NCBI GenBank assembly: GCA_024227155.1
Contig: JAAELB010000796.1
Coordinates: forward strand, 1 to 49,711
From: Desulfobulbaceae bacterium
Lineage (GTDB): Bacteria; Desulfobacterota; Desulfobulbia; Desulfobulbales; Desulfocapsaceae
Length of the DNA: 49,711 nucleotides
Direction: 5' to 3'
Both the position numbers and the translations under genes were made by a program. Shown in pieces: positions 12,358 to 19,565 of this stretch (the stretch's first letter is position 1; each line of letters starts with the position of its first letter). The notes under the pieces were generated by a model. It did no database searches. It was not told where the DNA came from and worked only from the letters and a program-made list of their open reading frames with translations.

Positions 12358-13488
12358 TTATAGTTGCATCGGCATTATGACACTTAAAAAACCTTTGTCA
12401 TCTTCTGATTTCATAAGGCAGGGGCTTGAATTTGAATTTATATACGCCTCTACTGTTTCACACTCCATAACCTGTAAAGAATCTATGAAGTATCTACAGT
12501 TAAATCCAAGGGCCAGAGAATCACCGGTATAAACTATCTTTTGTTCATCTTTTGCATTACCGAGATCAGCGTTCTGAGAAGATAAAATCATCTTGTCCTG
12601 CTCCACCTGCAGGGAAATAGTGTGAAAAATATCTTCAGTAAAGAGATTTATACGCTTTAATGATTCAAGAAATGGAATTCTGTTTATTTGCAGACAGTTG
12701 GTAAGCTCAACTGCTCCTACAATGGCTGAATAATTAGGAAATTCACCCTTTTGTAAGCGAATAATCATTACCGCCTGCTCATCCCGCAGCACGAGCTGTT
12801 TTTCTTCAAAAGAAACTTCGATAGTATCTCGGCTTTCACAGAATTTTTTCCATTCCTGAATCCCTTTTTTAGGAATTAGTGTTATATCATTAAGTTGCAT
12901 CTGTTCGAGATCCACAGCAACATCTTTTTTCATAACAGAAAGTCTATGGCCATCTGAAGAAATCATTTTCAGATAGTTTGTCTCTTCTATCTTCTCTTTT
13001 TCGAAAAGTACACAGGTAAGCGAATATATGTTTTCCTGCTCATTGGCTATTGAATAAATTACTTTTTCTATGAGTTCTAAAAAAATGTAGCTTTCAAAAG
13101 ATATAAAACTCTCGTCTTCGTAATCAGGAAATTCTGGATAATCATCGTTAGGCATGCCCGCCAGGTTGTAGGTACTAAGTCCAGCTTTGATAATAACCCA
13201 GCTGTTTTCAGTTTCCTCTATAGTTAGAGTTTCTGTACCAGATTCTCTGACTATCTCGAATATTTTCTTTGAGGGGAGAGTAAGAGAACCGTCCTCCTGA
13301 ATATCAGCAGGAACAAAGAGTCGCATACCCACTTCTAGATCTGTACCTGTTAAATATAACCCACCGTTGGTAGTTTCTATGAGAACGTTGGACAGGATTG
13401 CCAGGGTTCCTTTTTTATTTGTTATATTTTGAAGGCTGTTAAGACCATCAAGAAAATTGTTTTTAGTTACAGTGCAGTTAAGTGCCAT
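12358..13488 (-). CDS. dnaN: DNA polymerase III beta sliding clamp
   Basis: Ring-shaped processivity factor of the replicative polymerase. It has three repeated clamp domains over 376 residues, with SDGHRLS in the middle third and the usual C-terminal LxxVIMPMQL ending (LSVIMPMQL). The start follows a strong ribosome site, AGGAG, seven bases before the ATG. It begins the minus-strand dnaN-gyrB-gyrA-gpsA run. The upstream gap contains DnaA-box-like words, but dnaA itself is not in the window. Confidence 0.97.
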   Translation of the reverse strand: MALNCTVTKNNFLDGLNSLQNITNKKGTLAILSNVLIETTNGGLYLTGTDLEVGMRLFVPADIQEDGSLTLPSKKIFEIVRESGTETLTIEETENSWVIIKAGLSTYNLAGMPNDDYPEFPDYEDESFISFESYIFLELIEKVIYSIANEQENIYSLTCVLFEKEKIEETNYLKMISSDGHRLSVMKKDVAVDLEQMQLNDITLIPKKGIQEWKKFCESRDTIEVSFEEKQLVLRDEQAVMIIRLQKGEFPNYSAIVGAVELTNCLQINRIPFLESLKRINLFTEDIFHTISLQVEQDKMILSSQNADLGNAKDEQKIVYTGDSLALGFNCRYFIDSLQVMECETVEAYINSNSSPCLMKSEDDKGFLSVIMPMQL

Positions 13489-13852
13489 AGAGGAACTCCT
13501 TTAGAACATCCCTTTATTATATATCTTTTTACTACTATTATTAGTGGTGTTTAAATGTTGATTAGTTGCTTAATGAACTGAATTAACTAGTTTTATTACA
13601 AACAAATCAAGAGTTGATATGACACTTGATTTTGTTTGTAATGAGTTATTAACAATCCTTTACACATTGTATTAAAATGTTATTAATAATTGTCTGTTGA
13701 ATGGGTGTTGATAACTATGTTGATAGCTTTTAGCAGCAGTTCAATTAAAGAGCTAATTTCAACGAAAAATCATATATATACTTTGAGTATACAATTCCGT
13801 ACAATCTAGTAAAAATAGGTAAAAATTTCAATATAATAATAAAACTCACAAT
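13489..13852. other. AT-rich intergenic region, candidate replication origin
   Basis: A 364-base gap between divergent dnaN and the serine hydrolase gene. It contains TGTTGATAA at 13706-13714 (the complement, TTATCAACA, is a DnaA-box-like word), a near copy TGTTGATAG at 13718-13726, TTATTAACA at 13646-13654, and a long inverted repeat at 13595-13642. The flanks are very AT-rich. Together with dnaN-gyrBA and parS-parAB within 14 kb, this makes it the best oriC candidate in the window. DnaA boxes of this species are not known to me, so the call is tentative. Confidence 0.45.
13595..13642. repeat. Inverted repeat, 17-bp arms with one bulged base
   Basis: ATTACAAACAAATCAAG at 13595-13611 is mirrored by CTTGATTTTGTTTGTAAT at 13625-13642, which has one extra T. 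The spacer is 13 bases. It has no T-run and lies about 107-155 bases upstream of the dnaN ATG, so it looks like a protein-binding or origin element rather than a terminator. Confidence 0.8.
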
Positions 13853-14950
13853 TTGGATGTAAGGGTGTACAGAGAATTACAGAAAAAATTGGATATATAT
13901 CTTGCTAAGGGTTTGAAAAACAAAGTTTTTTCAGGTTGTTCCATCGGTTTTTTTAAAGTAGTTGATAAACGAATAGATAAAGATATTTTTTACTACGGGG
14001 AAAACCAGTTTGGCAGTGATGCTGTACCTGTAGATGAAAGGACAATTTTCGATCTCGCATCGTTGACTAAACCTCTGGTAACATCGCTTTGTATTCTTGC
14101 TCTCGTAGAAGAAGGGAAAATTTCACTTGAGGGTAGCTTAAAATTATTCTTTAATCAGGTTAACGAAAAGGCAAAAAATATAACAATCTTCCAATTGCTA
14201 AATCACACCTCCGGCTTTCCTGCACATTGTCCATACTATCTCGATCTGCTTCTCCTGGAGAAAGGGTCTCGCTTTAGTCAATTAGAAGCGTTAATTTTAA
14301 AAGAAAAAATCATCTCCCCCCCTGGGACAATGTCTGTATATAGCGATCTGGGATATATACTTTTGGGTCGGATAATAGAAAAAGTGACCGGAGATAGTTT
14401 GGATAGTTACTGGAGTAGGAAGATAATTGCCCCTTTACAGCTTGCAGAAGGTCTGTTTTTTACAAATAATAGAAATGCAGATACCAGAGTGTATGCCACC
14501 ACAGGAAATTGCGTGTGGAGTAAAAAAAAGCTATCTGGAATTGTTCATGATGATAATTGTAGAGCTGTAGGCGGGGTTGCAGGACATGCCGGACTCTTCG
14601 GCACAACAACTGGACTACTCTCTTTTTGTGAGAATGTGGTTTTACTATATAAAGGATTGTATCAACACCCATCCATATCGAACCACACCTTTAAACACCA
14701 TATCGACAATAAGGTTATGAACAGGAGGTTTGGCTTTGATATTCCTACCGGAGACAACTCGAGCAGTGGCCGATACTATTCAGATTGTGCTATAGGTCAT
14801 CTTGGCTTCACAGGCACCTCTTTTTGGCTCGATCTTATAAAAGGGATTGGAATAGTGTTTTTAACAAACAGAGTCTACTGTGGGAAGGATGTTGAGTCTA
14901 TAAAGAAACTCCGTCCTCTGGTACACGACACGATAATGGAGATATTATAA
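13853..14950 (+). CDS. Serine hydrolase of the beta-lactamase/class C penicillin-binding family
   Basis: A 365-residue protein of the Beta-lactamase (PF00144) family. The nucleophile motif is S70-L-T-K73 (in FDLASLTKPLV). The second motif reads Y163-S-D165 where Y-x-N is usual, and HLGFTGTSFWLD near residue 318 is the third-motif region (H-x-G type, as in esterases and D-amino-peptidases of this family). No signal peptide is visible, so it may be cytoplasmic, which argues against a beta-lactamase role and for a peptidase or esterase. The start is a TTG with no strong ribosome site, and the first residues are uncertain. Confidence 0.8.
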   Translation: MDVRVYRELQKKLDIYLAKGLKNKVFSGCSIGFFKVVDKRIDKDIFYYGENQFGSDAVPVDERTIFDLASLTKPLVTSLCILALVEEGKISLEGSLKLFFNQVNEKAKNITIFQLLNHTSGFPAHCPYYLDLLLLEKGSRFSQLEALILKEKIISPPGTMSVYSDLGYILLGRIIEKVTGDSLDSYWSRKIIAPLQLAEGLFFTNNRNADTRVYATTGNCVWSKKKLSGIVHDDNCRAVGGVAGHAGLFGTTTGLLSFCENVVLLYKGLYQHPSISNHTFKHHIDNKVMNRRFGFDIPTGDNSSSGRYYSDCAIGHLGFTGTSFWLDLIKGIGIVFLTNRVYCGKDVESIKKLRPLVHDTIMEIL

Positions 14951-14978
14951 CCAGGTGATCGGGGAAAAGGTAGTTGTA

Positions 14979-15019
14979 CAAAAATAAAAACCCTCCAACT
15001 GATTACTTCAGTCGGAGGG
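14979..15019 (-). terminator. Intrinsic terminator of the tusA/dsrE operon
   Basis: Read on the minus strand: CCCTCCGACTGA, a five-base loop, then a complement with one mismatch, followed by TTTTTATTTTT. It lies just after the stop of the 57-codon gene and ends the minus-strand sulfur operon. It is also convergent with the end of the serine hydrolase gene. Confidence 0.8.
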
Positions 15020-15039
15020 TGGCTGGGTTCTGAGGATGA

Positions 15040-15213
15040 TTACCACCAGCAGATGGTTTGATCAGCCTCAAAAATTTTATCCACCAGATTATCGTAATCC
15101 GGGCTTTCAGCGTGAAGATCAAAACTATCCGCTTCTCTGTCACGGGTAACTATTTCAACCAGTTTTTGAACTGTTTCGTCCGGCTGGGATTTGTACACAT
15201 TTAAAATTTTCAT
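15040..15213 (-). CDS. Small 57-residue protein of the sulfur-carrier operon
   Basis: A 57-codon reading frame beginning MKILNVYKSQPDETVQKLVE and ending QTICWW. It is preceded by a strong AGGAG ribosome site eight bases from the ATG and followed directly by the operon terminator. It is rich in acidic residues and has one cysteine three residues from the C-terminus, next to two tryptophans. It is the last gene after tusA, the DsrE-like gene and the second DsrE/F-like gene. I do not recognise the family with certainty. By position and the near-terminal Cys/Trp it could play the small TusB/DsrH-like partner role, but TusB is longer (about 95 residues), so this is a guess. It may be one of the two conserved hypotheticals of the YTD cluster. 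Confidence 0.75.
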   Translation of the reverse strand: MKILNVYKSQPDETVQKLVEIVTRDREADSFDLHAESPDYDNLVDKIFEADQTICWW

Positions 15214-15233
15214 AAAATCAACTCCTGAAAAGC

Positions 15234-15536
15234 TTATTTAATTCCATAAGGAATGATGTGGGTCATCTCGCGAAGTTTTTCTCCGAGTTCTTCGATGGTC
15301 AGTGCTTCGAAACCATTTTTCTCCACATTTGCAGGAACAGTTGAGAAAACATCACCTTCCATATCTCTCAACATCTCTATACTTTCCTGGGTTAATTCAT
15401 CCAACTTAGGAATTTCAGTGTCTAAAACCACACCATAGGAGTACATATTTTCTACTGCCAGGCCAAGAGCAGAGCGTATACCGTCAACAGCATAATCTTC
15501 GTGCCTGTACATCAAACAAACTTTATTGTATTCCAT
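15234..15536 (-). CDS. DsrE/DsrF-like small protein
   Basis: A 100-residue protein with a start that fits the DsrE/DsrF fold (VCLMYRHEDYAVDGIRSALGLAVENMYSYGVVLD): a hydrophobic strand followed by a helix with an alternating pattern. It has a single cysteine, at position 7, and lacks the CxxS-type central cysteine of catalytic DsrE, so it may be a structural partner like TusC/DsrF. An AGGAG-type ribosome site precedes the ATG. It lies 12 bases after the DsrE-like gene and 20 bases before the 57-codon gene, clearly in one operon. Confidence 0.75.
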   Translation of the reverse strand: MEYNKVCLMYRHEDYAVDGIRSALGLAVENMYSYGVVLDTEIPKLDELTQESIEMLRDMEGDVFSTVPANVEKNGFEALTIEELGEKLREMTHIIPYGIK

Positions 15537-15548
15537 ATCTACATCTCC

Positions 15549-15863
15549 TTACAGGCTAAGATAGCAGTCAAAATCTTCTATTATGATCCCATGCTGAGCT
15601 TGTGTTGCCATTTTCTTGGCAGTAAGACCTTCAGGAACATCATCAACAGCAAACCCCTGTTTCTGGTAACTGTCTACACAAATAGAAACATCGTCGGCTA
15701 ACTCACAAAGACCAGGAAAGGCGGGATCTTTTGAAAGGGTAGTAGCTTTCCAGGTGAAAAAGACCTTAACGTTAGATCCTTTTGCTTTGGCAGCTTTTGT
15801 TATGCCTATAACGTGCTGAAGAGTATCTTGTGTGGTTACAAAAATACCTAGACTTTTCGCCAT
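15549..15863 (-). CDS. DsrE-like sulfur carrier protein
   Basis: A 104-residue DsrE/TusD-like protein starting MAKSLGIFVTTQDTLQHVIG, with the typical strand-helix opening seen in DsrE-fold proteins. Cysteines lie at 53, 62 and 100; Cys62 in ICVDSY is at the site of the conserved sulfur-accepting cysteine. The chosen ATG at 15863 follows GGAGGAAG; the ATG 15 bases upstream is itself part of that ribosome site and is unlikely to be used. Proteins of this kind accept persulfide sulfur from TusA. It is the second gene of the minus-strand operon that diverges from the YedE transporter. Confidence 0.85.
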   Translation of the reverse strand: MAKSLGIFVTTQDTLQHVIGITKAAKAKGSNVKVFFTWKATTLSKDPAFPGLCELADDVSICVDSYQKQGFAVDDVPEGLTAKKMATQAQHGIIIEDFDCYLSL

Positions 15864-15915
15864 GCGAACTTCCTCCATTAAAAAATGGTAATAAAATCTT
15901 TACGAACGTAATGTT

Positions 15916-15954
15916 AAAAAAAGGCTCTAACCTCTGTAAACTAGAAGTTAGAGC
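15916..15954 (-). terminator. Hairpin with U-tract after tusA
   Basis: On the minus strand: GCTCTAAC, a loop of 15 bases, GTTAGAGC, then CC and seven T. It lies between tusA and the DsrE-like gene, so it would partly terminate after tusA and make tusA the most expressed gene of the operon. Confidence 0.65.
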
Positions 15955-15966
15955 TATCCATTACTG

Positions 15967-15996
15967 TTGTATACGGTGGGAATCCATCGTATACAA
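15967..15996. repeat. 13-bp inverted repeat just downstream of tusA
   Basis: TTGTATACGGTGG and CCATCGTATACAA with a four-base loop and one mismatch (a G-U pair in RNA). It has no T-run of its own and precedes the terminator at 15916-15954. It may protect the tusA message from 3' decay or bind a regulator. Confidence 0.65.
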
Positions 15997-16003
15997 AACG
16001 GTA

Positions 16004-16261
16004 TTAACCTTTTTTGATGTAGAAGCTAATAAAACCAGAACCTTCTTTTTCGCCAAGGTACTCATGTCCTGAACGTTCACACCAGCCAGGGATATCATTT
16101 CTAGAACCGGGATCAGTTCCATCTACCTGAAGAATATCACCAGCAGCCATTTTACCCATTTCTTTTTTGGTTCTAAGAAGAGGCATTGGACAGCTGAGAC
16201 CTTTTGCATCTAAAACGTTTGTTGCTACAACATCATCTGCGACAGTTTTTAAATCACTCAT
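16004..16261 (-). CDS. tusA: Sulfur carrier protein TusA (SirA family)
   Basis: An 85-residue TusA-family protein with the diagnostic Cys24-Pro-Met-Pro27 motif in DAKGLSCPMPLLRTKKEM; Cys24 carries the persulfide. The second half contains the DPGSRNDIPGWCERSGHE stretch typical of the family, with an additional cysteine. TusA relays sulfur between sulfurtransferases, DsrE-type proteins and end users. It is the first gene of the operon and is transcribed away from the YedE-type transporter, with 321 bases between them. YeeE transporters commonly work with a TusA-like partner, which supports a shared role. Confidence 0.95.
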   Translation of the reverse strand: MSDLKTVADDVVATNVLDAKGLSCPMPLLRTKKEMGKMAAGDILQVDGTDPGSRNDIPGWCERSGHEYLGEKEGSGFISFYIKKG

Positions 16262-16582
16262 GTTTTGTTCTCCTAAAAAAAATATAAAAAACTCATTGTA
16301 ACAGGTGTCTAAAACACCATATAAACTCTACAATAGTAACATATAACTACATTTAATGAACCTATACTGTAGCTGTATAATTCTGTCAAGTTGGGAAAAA
16401 AACGGTGTTTGTAACTATATAAAATATAAAATAAAAAAATAACCAATACCCTGTGGTATGATGCGGAGTTGGCGTCGTTTGTCTTGACAAAAAAATAAGC
16501 TCTGTGTAAAGATTTTCAGATTATGATGAACATTCAAACTAGTAATTGTCTATCAATATAATTTAACAGGGAGATTAAATCT
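16262..16582. promoter_or_regulatory. Divergent promoter region between tusA and yedE
   Basis: A 321-base AT-rich gap with no reading frame. On the plus strand, TTGACA at 16484-16489 and TAAAGA at 16507-16512 are spaced by 17 bases, a good sigma-70-type promoter for the transporter. The tusA promoter should lie near 16290-16380, but I could not fix it. Confidence 0.5.
16484..16512 (+). promoter_or_regulatory. Predicted sigma-70 promoter of the YedE transporter
   Basis: A perfect -35 TTGACA and a -10 of TAAAGA (four of six matches to TATAAT), separated by 17 bases, about 70 bases upstream of the ATG. No other gene start uses it. Confidence 0.5.
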
Positions 16583-17827
16583 ATGAGTGAAGAGTCTGTT
16601 TTTAAAACTAAGGCTAAAGAACTTTATGGGCTGTTGTGTGAGAAGGAGTGGAACCCCTATGTGACAGGGGTGATAGTTGCATTTTTTTCAGTAATGATAA
16701 TGGCCTGGTGGAGACCATGGGGTGCGGTTGGGGCTATCAGGAACTGGGGTGATTGGTTCATGTATGGAGTCGCCACCGTTTTTGGTAATGAAGCGGGAAT
16801 TCTAGCGCTCTACGACGAAGCGCCGCGATCCATCTTTATTAATTCCGGTTCTGTAATTGGTATCGGGTTTGTTGCTGGAGCATTTATATCCGCATGTCTT
16901 GGGAAGGATTTTGCACTTCGTATTCCCCCACACCGTGAAATGGTAAAAGCGGTTATTGCAGGTATATTAATGGGGATCGGTGCAACACTTGCCGGTGGTT
17001 GTAATGTTGGTGGTTTTTATAATGCACTTGGAAATCTGGCAGCCAATGGTTTTACCATGATGCTGGGTATGGTTTTTGGTGTTATCCTTGGTCTGAAACT
17101 TCTCTATCTGGAGATGGAACATATTACCTGGGGTGATGGTGGATCTAAGACTATAACATTTCCTACAGGTGTCATTTATGGTCTTGGTGTTTTTGGCATA
17201 GTGGCAATAATTGCTGCATCTTACATTTATGCCGGGAATGAAGACAGTGATTATGTAGCTTCCCTCAGTGGAATTATACTGATTGCCACTTGCCTCGGTT
17301 ACACAATGCAACGGGGAAGATGGTGTATGGTTCAGGGATTTCGCGAACCACATATGACAGGTGACTGTACTCTTGCGAAATCAGTAATGCTTTCAATTGT
17401 CATTGTGGCAATCGGAGCAGCTGTTTTGAAGTATGCTGTACCTGTTCGTGCTGAAGGTGAAGCCGTTCTTGCATCTGCTCATTATGTACGCGGAACGTTT
17501 GGCTGGGCGGGTATTGTAGGTGGTTTTGTTTTTGGGCTCGGTGCAATGTTTGCCGGTGGTTGTGGATCAGGAACTCTCTGGCGTGTAGGTGAAGGGCAGG
17601 TCAAGCTGATTATGGTGGTACCATTTTTCGCCATTACCTCTTCAATAATGACAGCCTGGTTTAGAGATAACGATTTTGAAGCGGATGGTGTTCTTGGCTC
17701 TTACGTTTATCTTCCTGAGGTTATTGGCTATGGCCCAACTCTTTTTCTTATTGGTGGCGCTATGATTCTCTGGTATATTATCGTTACCTGGAATGAAGAG
17801 ACGAATAAACTTATTGTACCAATGTGA
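16583..17827 (+). CDS. yedE: YeeE/YedE-family sulfur-compound transporter
   Basis: A 414-residue polytopic inner-membrane protein with two homologous halves, each of several transmembrane helices. Each half has a conserved Gly-Gly-Cys motif: AGGCNVGGF (Cys140) and AGGCGSGTLW (Cys327). Further cysteines lie at 237, 248 and 262 (RGRWC). In the characterised YeeE/TsuA thiosulfate transporter, such cysteines pass the thiosulfate ion through the membrane. Here the substrate could be thiosulfate or another reduced sulfur species. A ribosome site GGGAG precedes the ATG. It faces tusA and DsrE-like genes, the arrangement of the YTD cluster. A strong terminator follows. Confidence 0.93.
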   Translation: MSEESVFKTKAKELYGLLCEKEWNPYVTGVIVAFFSVMIMAWWRPWGAVGAIRNWGDWFMYGVATVFGNEAGILALYDEAPRSIFINSGSVIGIGFVAGAFISACLGKDFALRIPPHREMVKAVIAGILMGIGATLAGGCNVGGFYNALGNLAANGFTMMLGMVFGVILGLKLLYLEMEHITWGDGGSKTITFPTGVIYGLGVFGIVAIIAASYIYAGNEDSDYVASLSGIILIATCLGYTMQRGRWCMVQGFREPHMTGDCTLAKSVMLSIVIVAIGAAVLKYAVPVRAEGEAVLASAHYVRGTFGWAGIVGGFVFGLGAMFAGGCGSGTLWRVGEGQVKLIMVVPFFAITSSIMTAWFRDNDFEADGVLGSYVYLPEVIGYGPTLFLIGGAMILWYIIVTWNEETNKLIVPM

Positions 17828-17857
17828 TAAAATAGTCATTGTACGTTTGAACAGGAA

Positions 17858-17892
17858 GCGCAACTTCACTTTGAAGTTGCGCTTTTTTTTTA
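17858..17892 (+). terminator. Intrinsic terminator after yedE
   Basis: Perfect stem GCGCAACTTCA with its complement, a three-base loop, then about nine T. It lies 31 bases after the yedE stop. Confidence 0.93.
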
Positions 17893-17928
17893 TTTTTTAA
17901 TCCACACCGGTCGATTAAAGACTGGTGA

Positions 17929-17956
17929 CTGTCTGGGAATGCCTATTCTCGGACAG
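17929..17956. repeat. Mini inverted repeat, family A ends joined
   Basis: CTGTCTGGGAAT, a GCCT loop and ATTCTCGGACAG. The right half equals the end sequence of family A repeats (ATTCTCGGACA); the left half is its complement with two changes. It looks like two family A ends with the interior lost. Confidence 0.55.
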
Positions 17957-18039
17957 GCGCTTGGGGAAGTTGCAAAAAAATATTGAAAAATGTAGATTCA
18001 TTGTAAGATCTTTTTTTGGGAAATCAGGGAGAACGTGTT

Positions 18040-19143
18040 TTGAAAAAGGGACCAACTAAAATTCTCATAGCTGATGATGATGCTATGGTTCGAATAACAG
18101 TATCGAAGATACTGGAAATGTTCGGCCATAAGATTGCAACGGCATCGGACGGGAATGGTGTTATTGATATCGTGGATGACAGTTATGATGTAATTATCCT
18201 TGATGTTAATATGCCGGAGAAAGATGGCTTTGAAACCATGGAGAAGCTCAATGAATTGGACCTCAATATTCCGGTACTGTTTCTCACAGGCGCAGGTTCC
18301 ATGGATTACGCAGTCAAGGCTATTAATCTTGGAGCATATGATTTTCTGACAAAACCCATTGAAGATCTTGACATTTTTAATGTTAAAATCCGCAGGGCGA
18401 TTGAAAAGCGCATGTACGTGCTGCAGGAAAGAGAATACCGTGCTTCTTTAGAGGATGATGTTCGGGTAAAGGCCAGACAACTAGAAAAGCAGAATGCTCT
18501 GTTGCTCACCTACAGTAATAGTCTTGAAAATGCCACAGTTCAGTTGATGACGAGTCTGCAGAACGCAATGGAAGAAAAGGACTATTATACTGCGGGGCAT
18601 ACAATGCGTGTCACAGATTACGCTTTGATGCTCGGGGTTGCTATGGGGTTGTCGGCAAATGAAATAGTCATCTTAAGAAGAGCAGCGCAGTTTCATGATA
18701 TAGGTAAATTGGTTATAGATCTTTCCTGTATCCAGAAACCGGGCAAATTGACGGATGAAGAGTGGAAGCTTATCCGTAAACACCCAAGTGTTGGAGCAAA
18801 TATTATTCAGCCCCTGGGGTTTATGGAAAGAGAGCAGTTTATAATAAGGCATCACCATGAACGAATGGATGGAAAAGGCTACCCGGATGGTTTAACCGGA
18901 GATAAGCTTGATGATCTTACCAAGATAATCATCGTTGTGGATAGTTATGATGCAATGACTTCCAGGCGTAACTATCGTAATAACATGTCTATGGAACAGG
19001 GTGTGGAAGAGCTCTATAACTGCAGTGGATCACAATTTGATCCGGACACTGTTGAGTATTTTTCCAGAAGCATTGTTGATTTTACTCCGACAAAGAGTGT
19101 TTTCACAGAGGAATATCTGGAAAATGATTATAAAAAACAATAA
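18040..19143 (+). CDS. Response regulator with HD-GYP cyclic-di-GMP phosphodiesterase domain
   Basis: An N-terminal receiver domain (KILIADDDAM, phospho-acceptor Asp in VIILDVNMPEKDG, Lys in FLTKPIED) is joined by a coiled helix to an HD-GYP domain of about 180 residues. The HD-GYP has AGHTMRVTDY, HDIGK and HHHERMDGKGYPDG, so all metal-binding and GYP residues are present. It should hydrolyse c-di-GMP when phosphorylated. I chose the TTG at 18040 because AGGGAGA lies at the right distance; an in-frame TTG at 18016 would add eight residues. A cognate kinase is not adjacent. gatC follows after 20 bases. Confidence 0.92.
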   Translation: MKKGPTKILIADDDAMVRITVSKILEMFGHKIATASDGNGVIDIVDDSYDVIILDVNMPEKDGFETMEKLNELDLNIPVLFLTGAGSMDYAVKAINLGAYDFLTKPIEDLDIFNVKIRRAIEKRMYVLQEREYRASLEDDVRVKARQLEKQNALLLTYSNSLENATVQLMTSLQNAMEEKDYYTAGHTMRVTDYALMLGVAMGLSANEIVILRRAAQFHDIGKLVIDLSCIQKPGKLTDEEWKLIRKHPSVGANIIQPLGFMEREQFIIRHHHERMDGKGYPDGLTGDKLDDLTKIIIVVDSYDAMTSRRNYRNNMSMEQGVEELYNCSGSQFDPDTVEYFSRSIVDFTPTKSVFTEEYLENDYKKQ

Positions 19144-19163
19144 TTTAAATACATAAATAGTAT

Positions 19164-19448
19164 ATGAAGATCAGTAAACAAGATGTGAAACATGTGGCTA
19201 AGCTGGCACGGCTCACTCTGAGCGATGAAGAGCTTGAAGTAATGACAGGTCAGCTGGACAACATACTTTCATATGTAGATAAATTAGAAGAGCTGGATAC
19301 TAGCAATATCAAGCCAACATCACATGTTTTTGCAGTGTCCAATGCATTTAGAGAGGATGAGGTCAGAGAATCTCTAACCCAGGACGAAGCTGTTAAAAAC
19401 GGACCCCGGCAAAACGGCGAACTTTTTCAGGTTCCACGAGTTATATAA
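19164..19448 (+). CDS. gatC: Glutamyl-tRNA(Gln)/aspartyl-tRNA(Asn) amidotransferase subunit C
   Basis: A 94-residue GatC starting MKISKQDVKHVAKLARLTLS, the typical opening, with LDNILSYVDKLEELDT in the middle and the C-terminal FQVPRVI. It wraps around GatA and stabilises the GatCAB complex that converts Glu-tRNA(Gln) to Gln-tRNA(Gln). gatA follows after 117 bases containing a terminator; gatB is not in the window. Confidence 0.95.
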   Translation: MKISKQDVKHVAKLARLTLSDEELEVMTGQLDNILSYVDKLEELDTSNIKPTSHVFAVSNAFREDEVRESLTQDEAVKNGPRQNGELFQVPRVI

Positions 19449-19527
19449 CCCCGGTACGTGGGGAAGTATCTTTTTAAGTTTGTCGCGGATCTGAGTGGTA
19501 TGTAAATTTTGAAAATCCTTATATAGT

Positions 19528-19556
19528 CGGACATATATAATGTCCGCTTTTTTTTT
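19528..19556 (+). terminator. Intrinsic terminator between gatC and gatA
   Basis: CGGACAT, a five-base ATATA loop and ATGTCCG, followed by C and nine T. The T-run runs directly into the GAGG ribosome site (19557-19560) of gatA. It either ends the upstream transcript or works as an attenuator in the gatA leader. Confidence 0.85.
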
Positions 19557-19565
19557 GAGGTTTAA

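Noticed and set aside
13853-14950. Beta-lactamase (antibiotic resistance) call
   Set aside because: SxxK is present, but the Y-x-N motif is YSD and there is no signal peptide. A peptidase or esterase of the same family is more likely.
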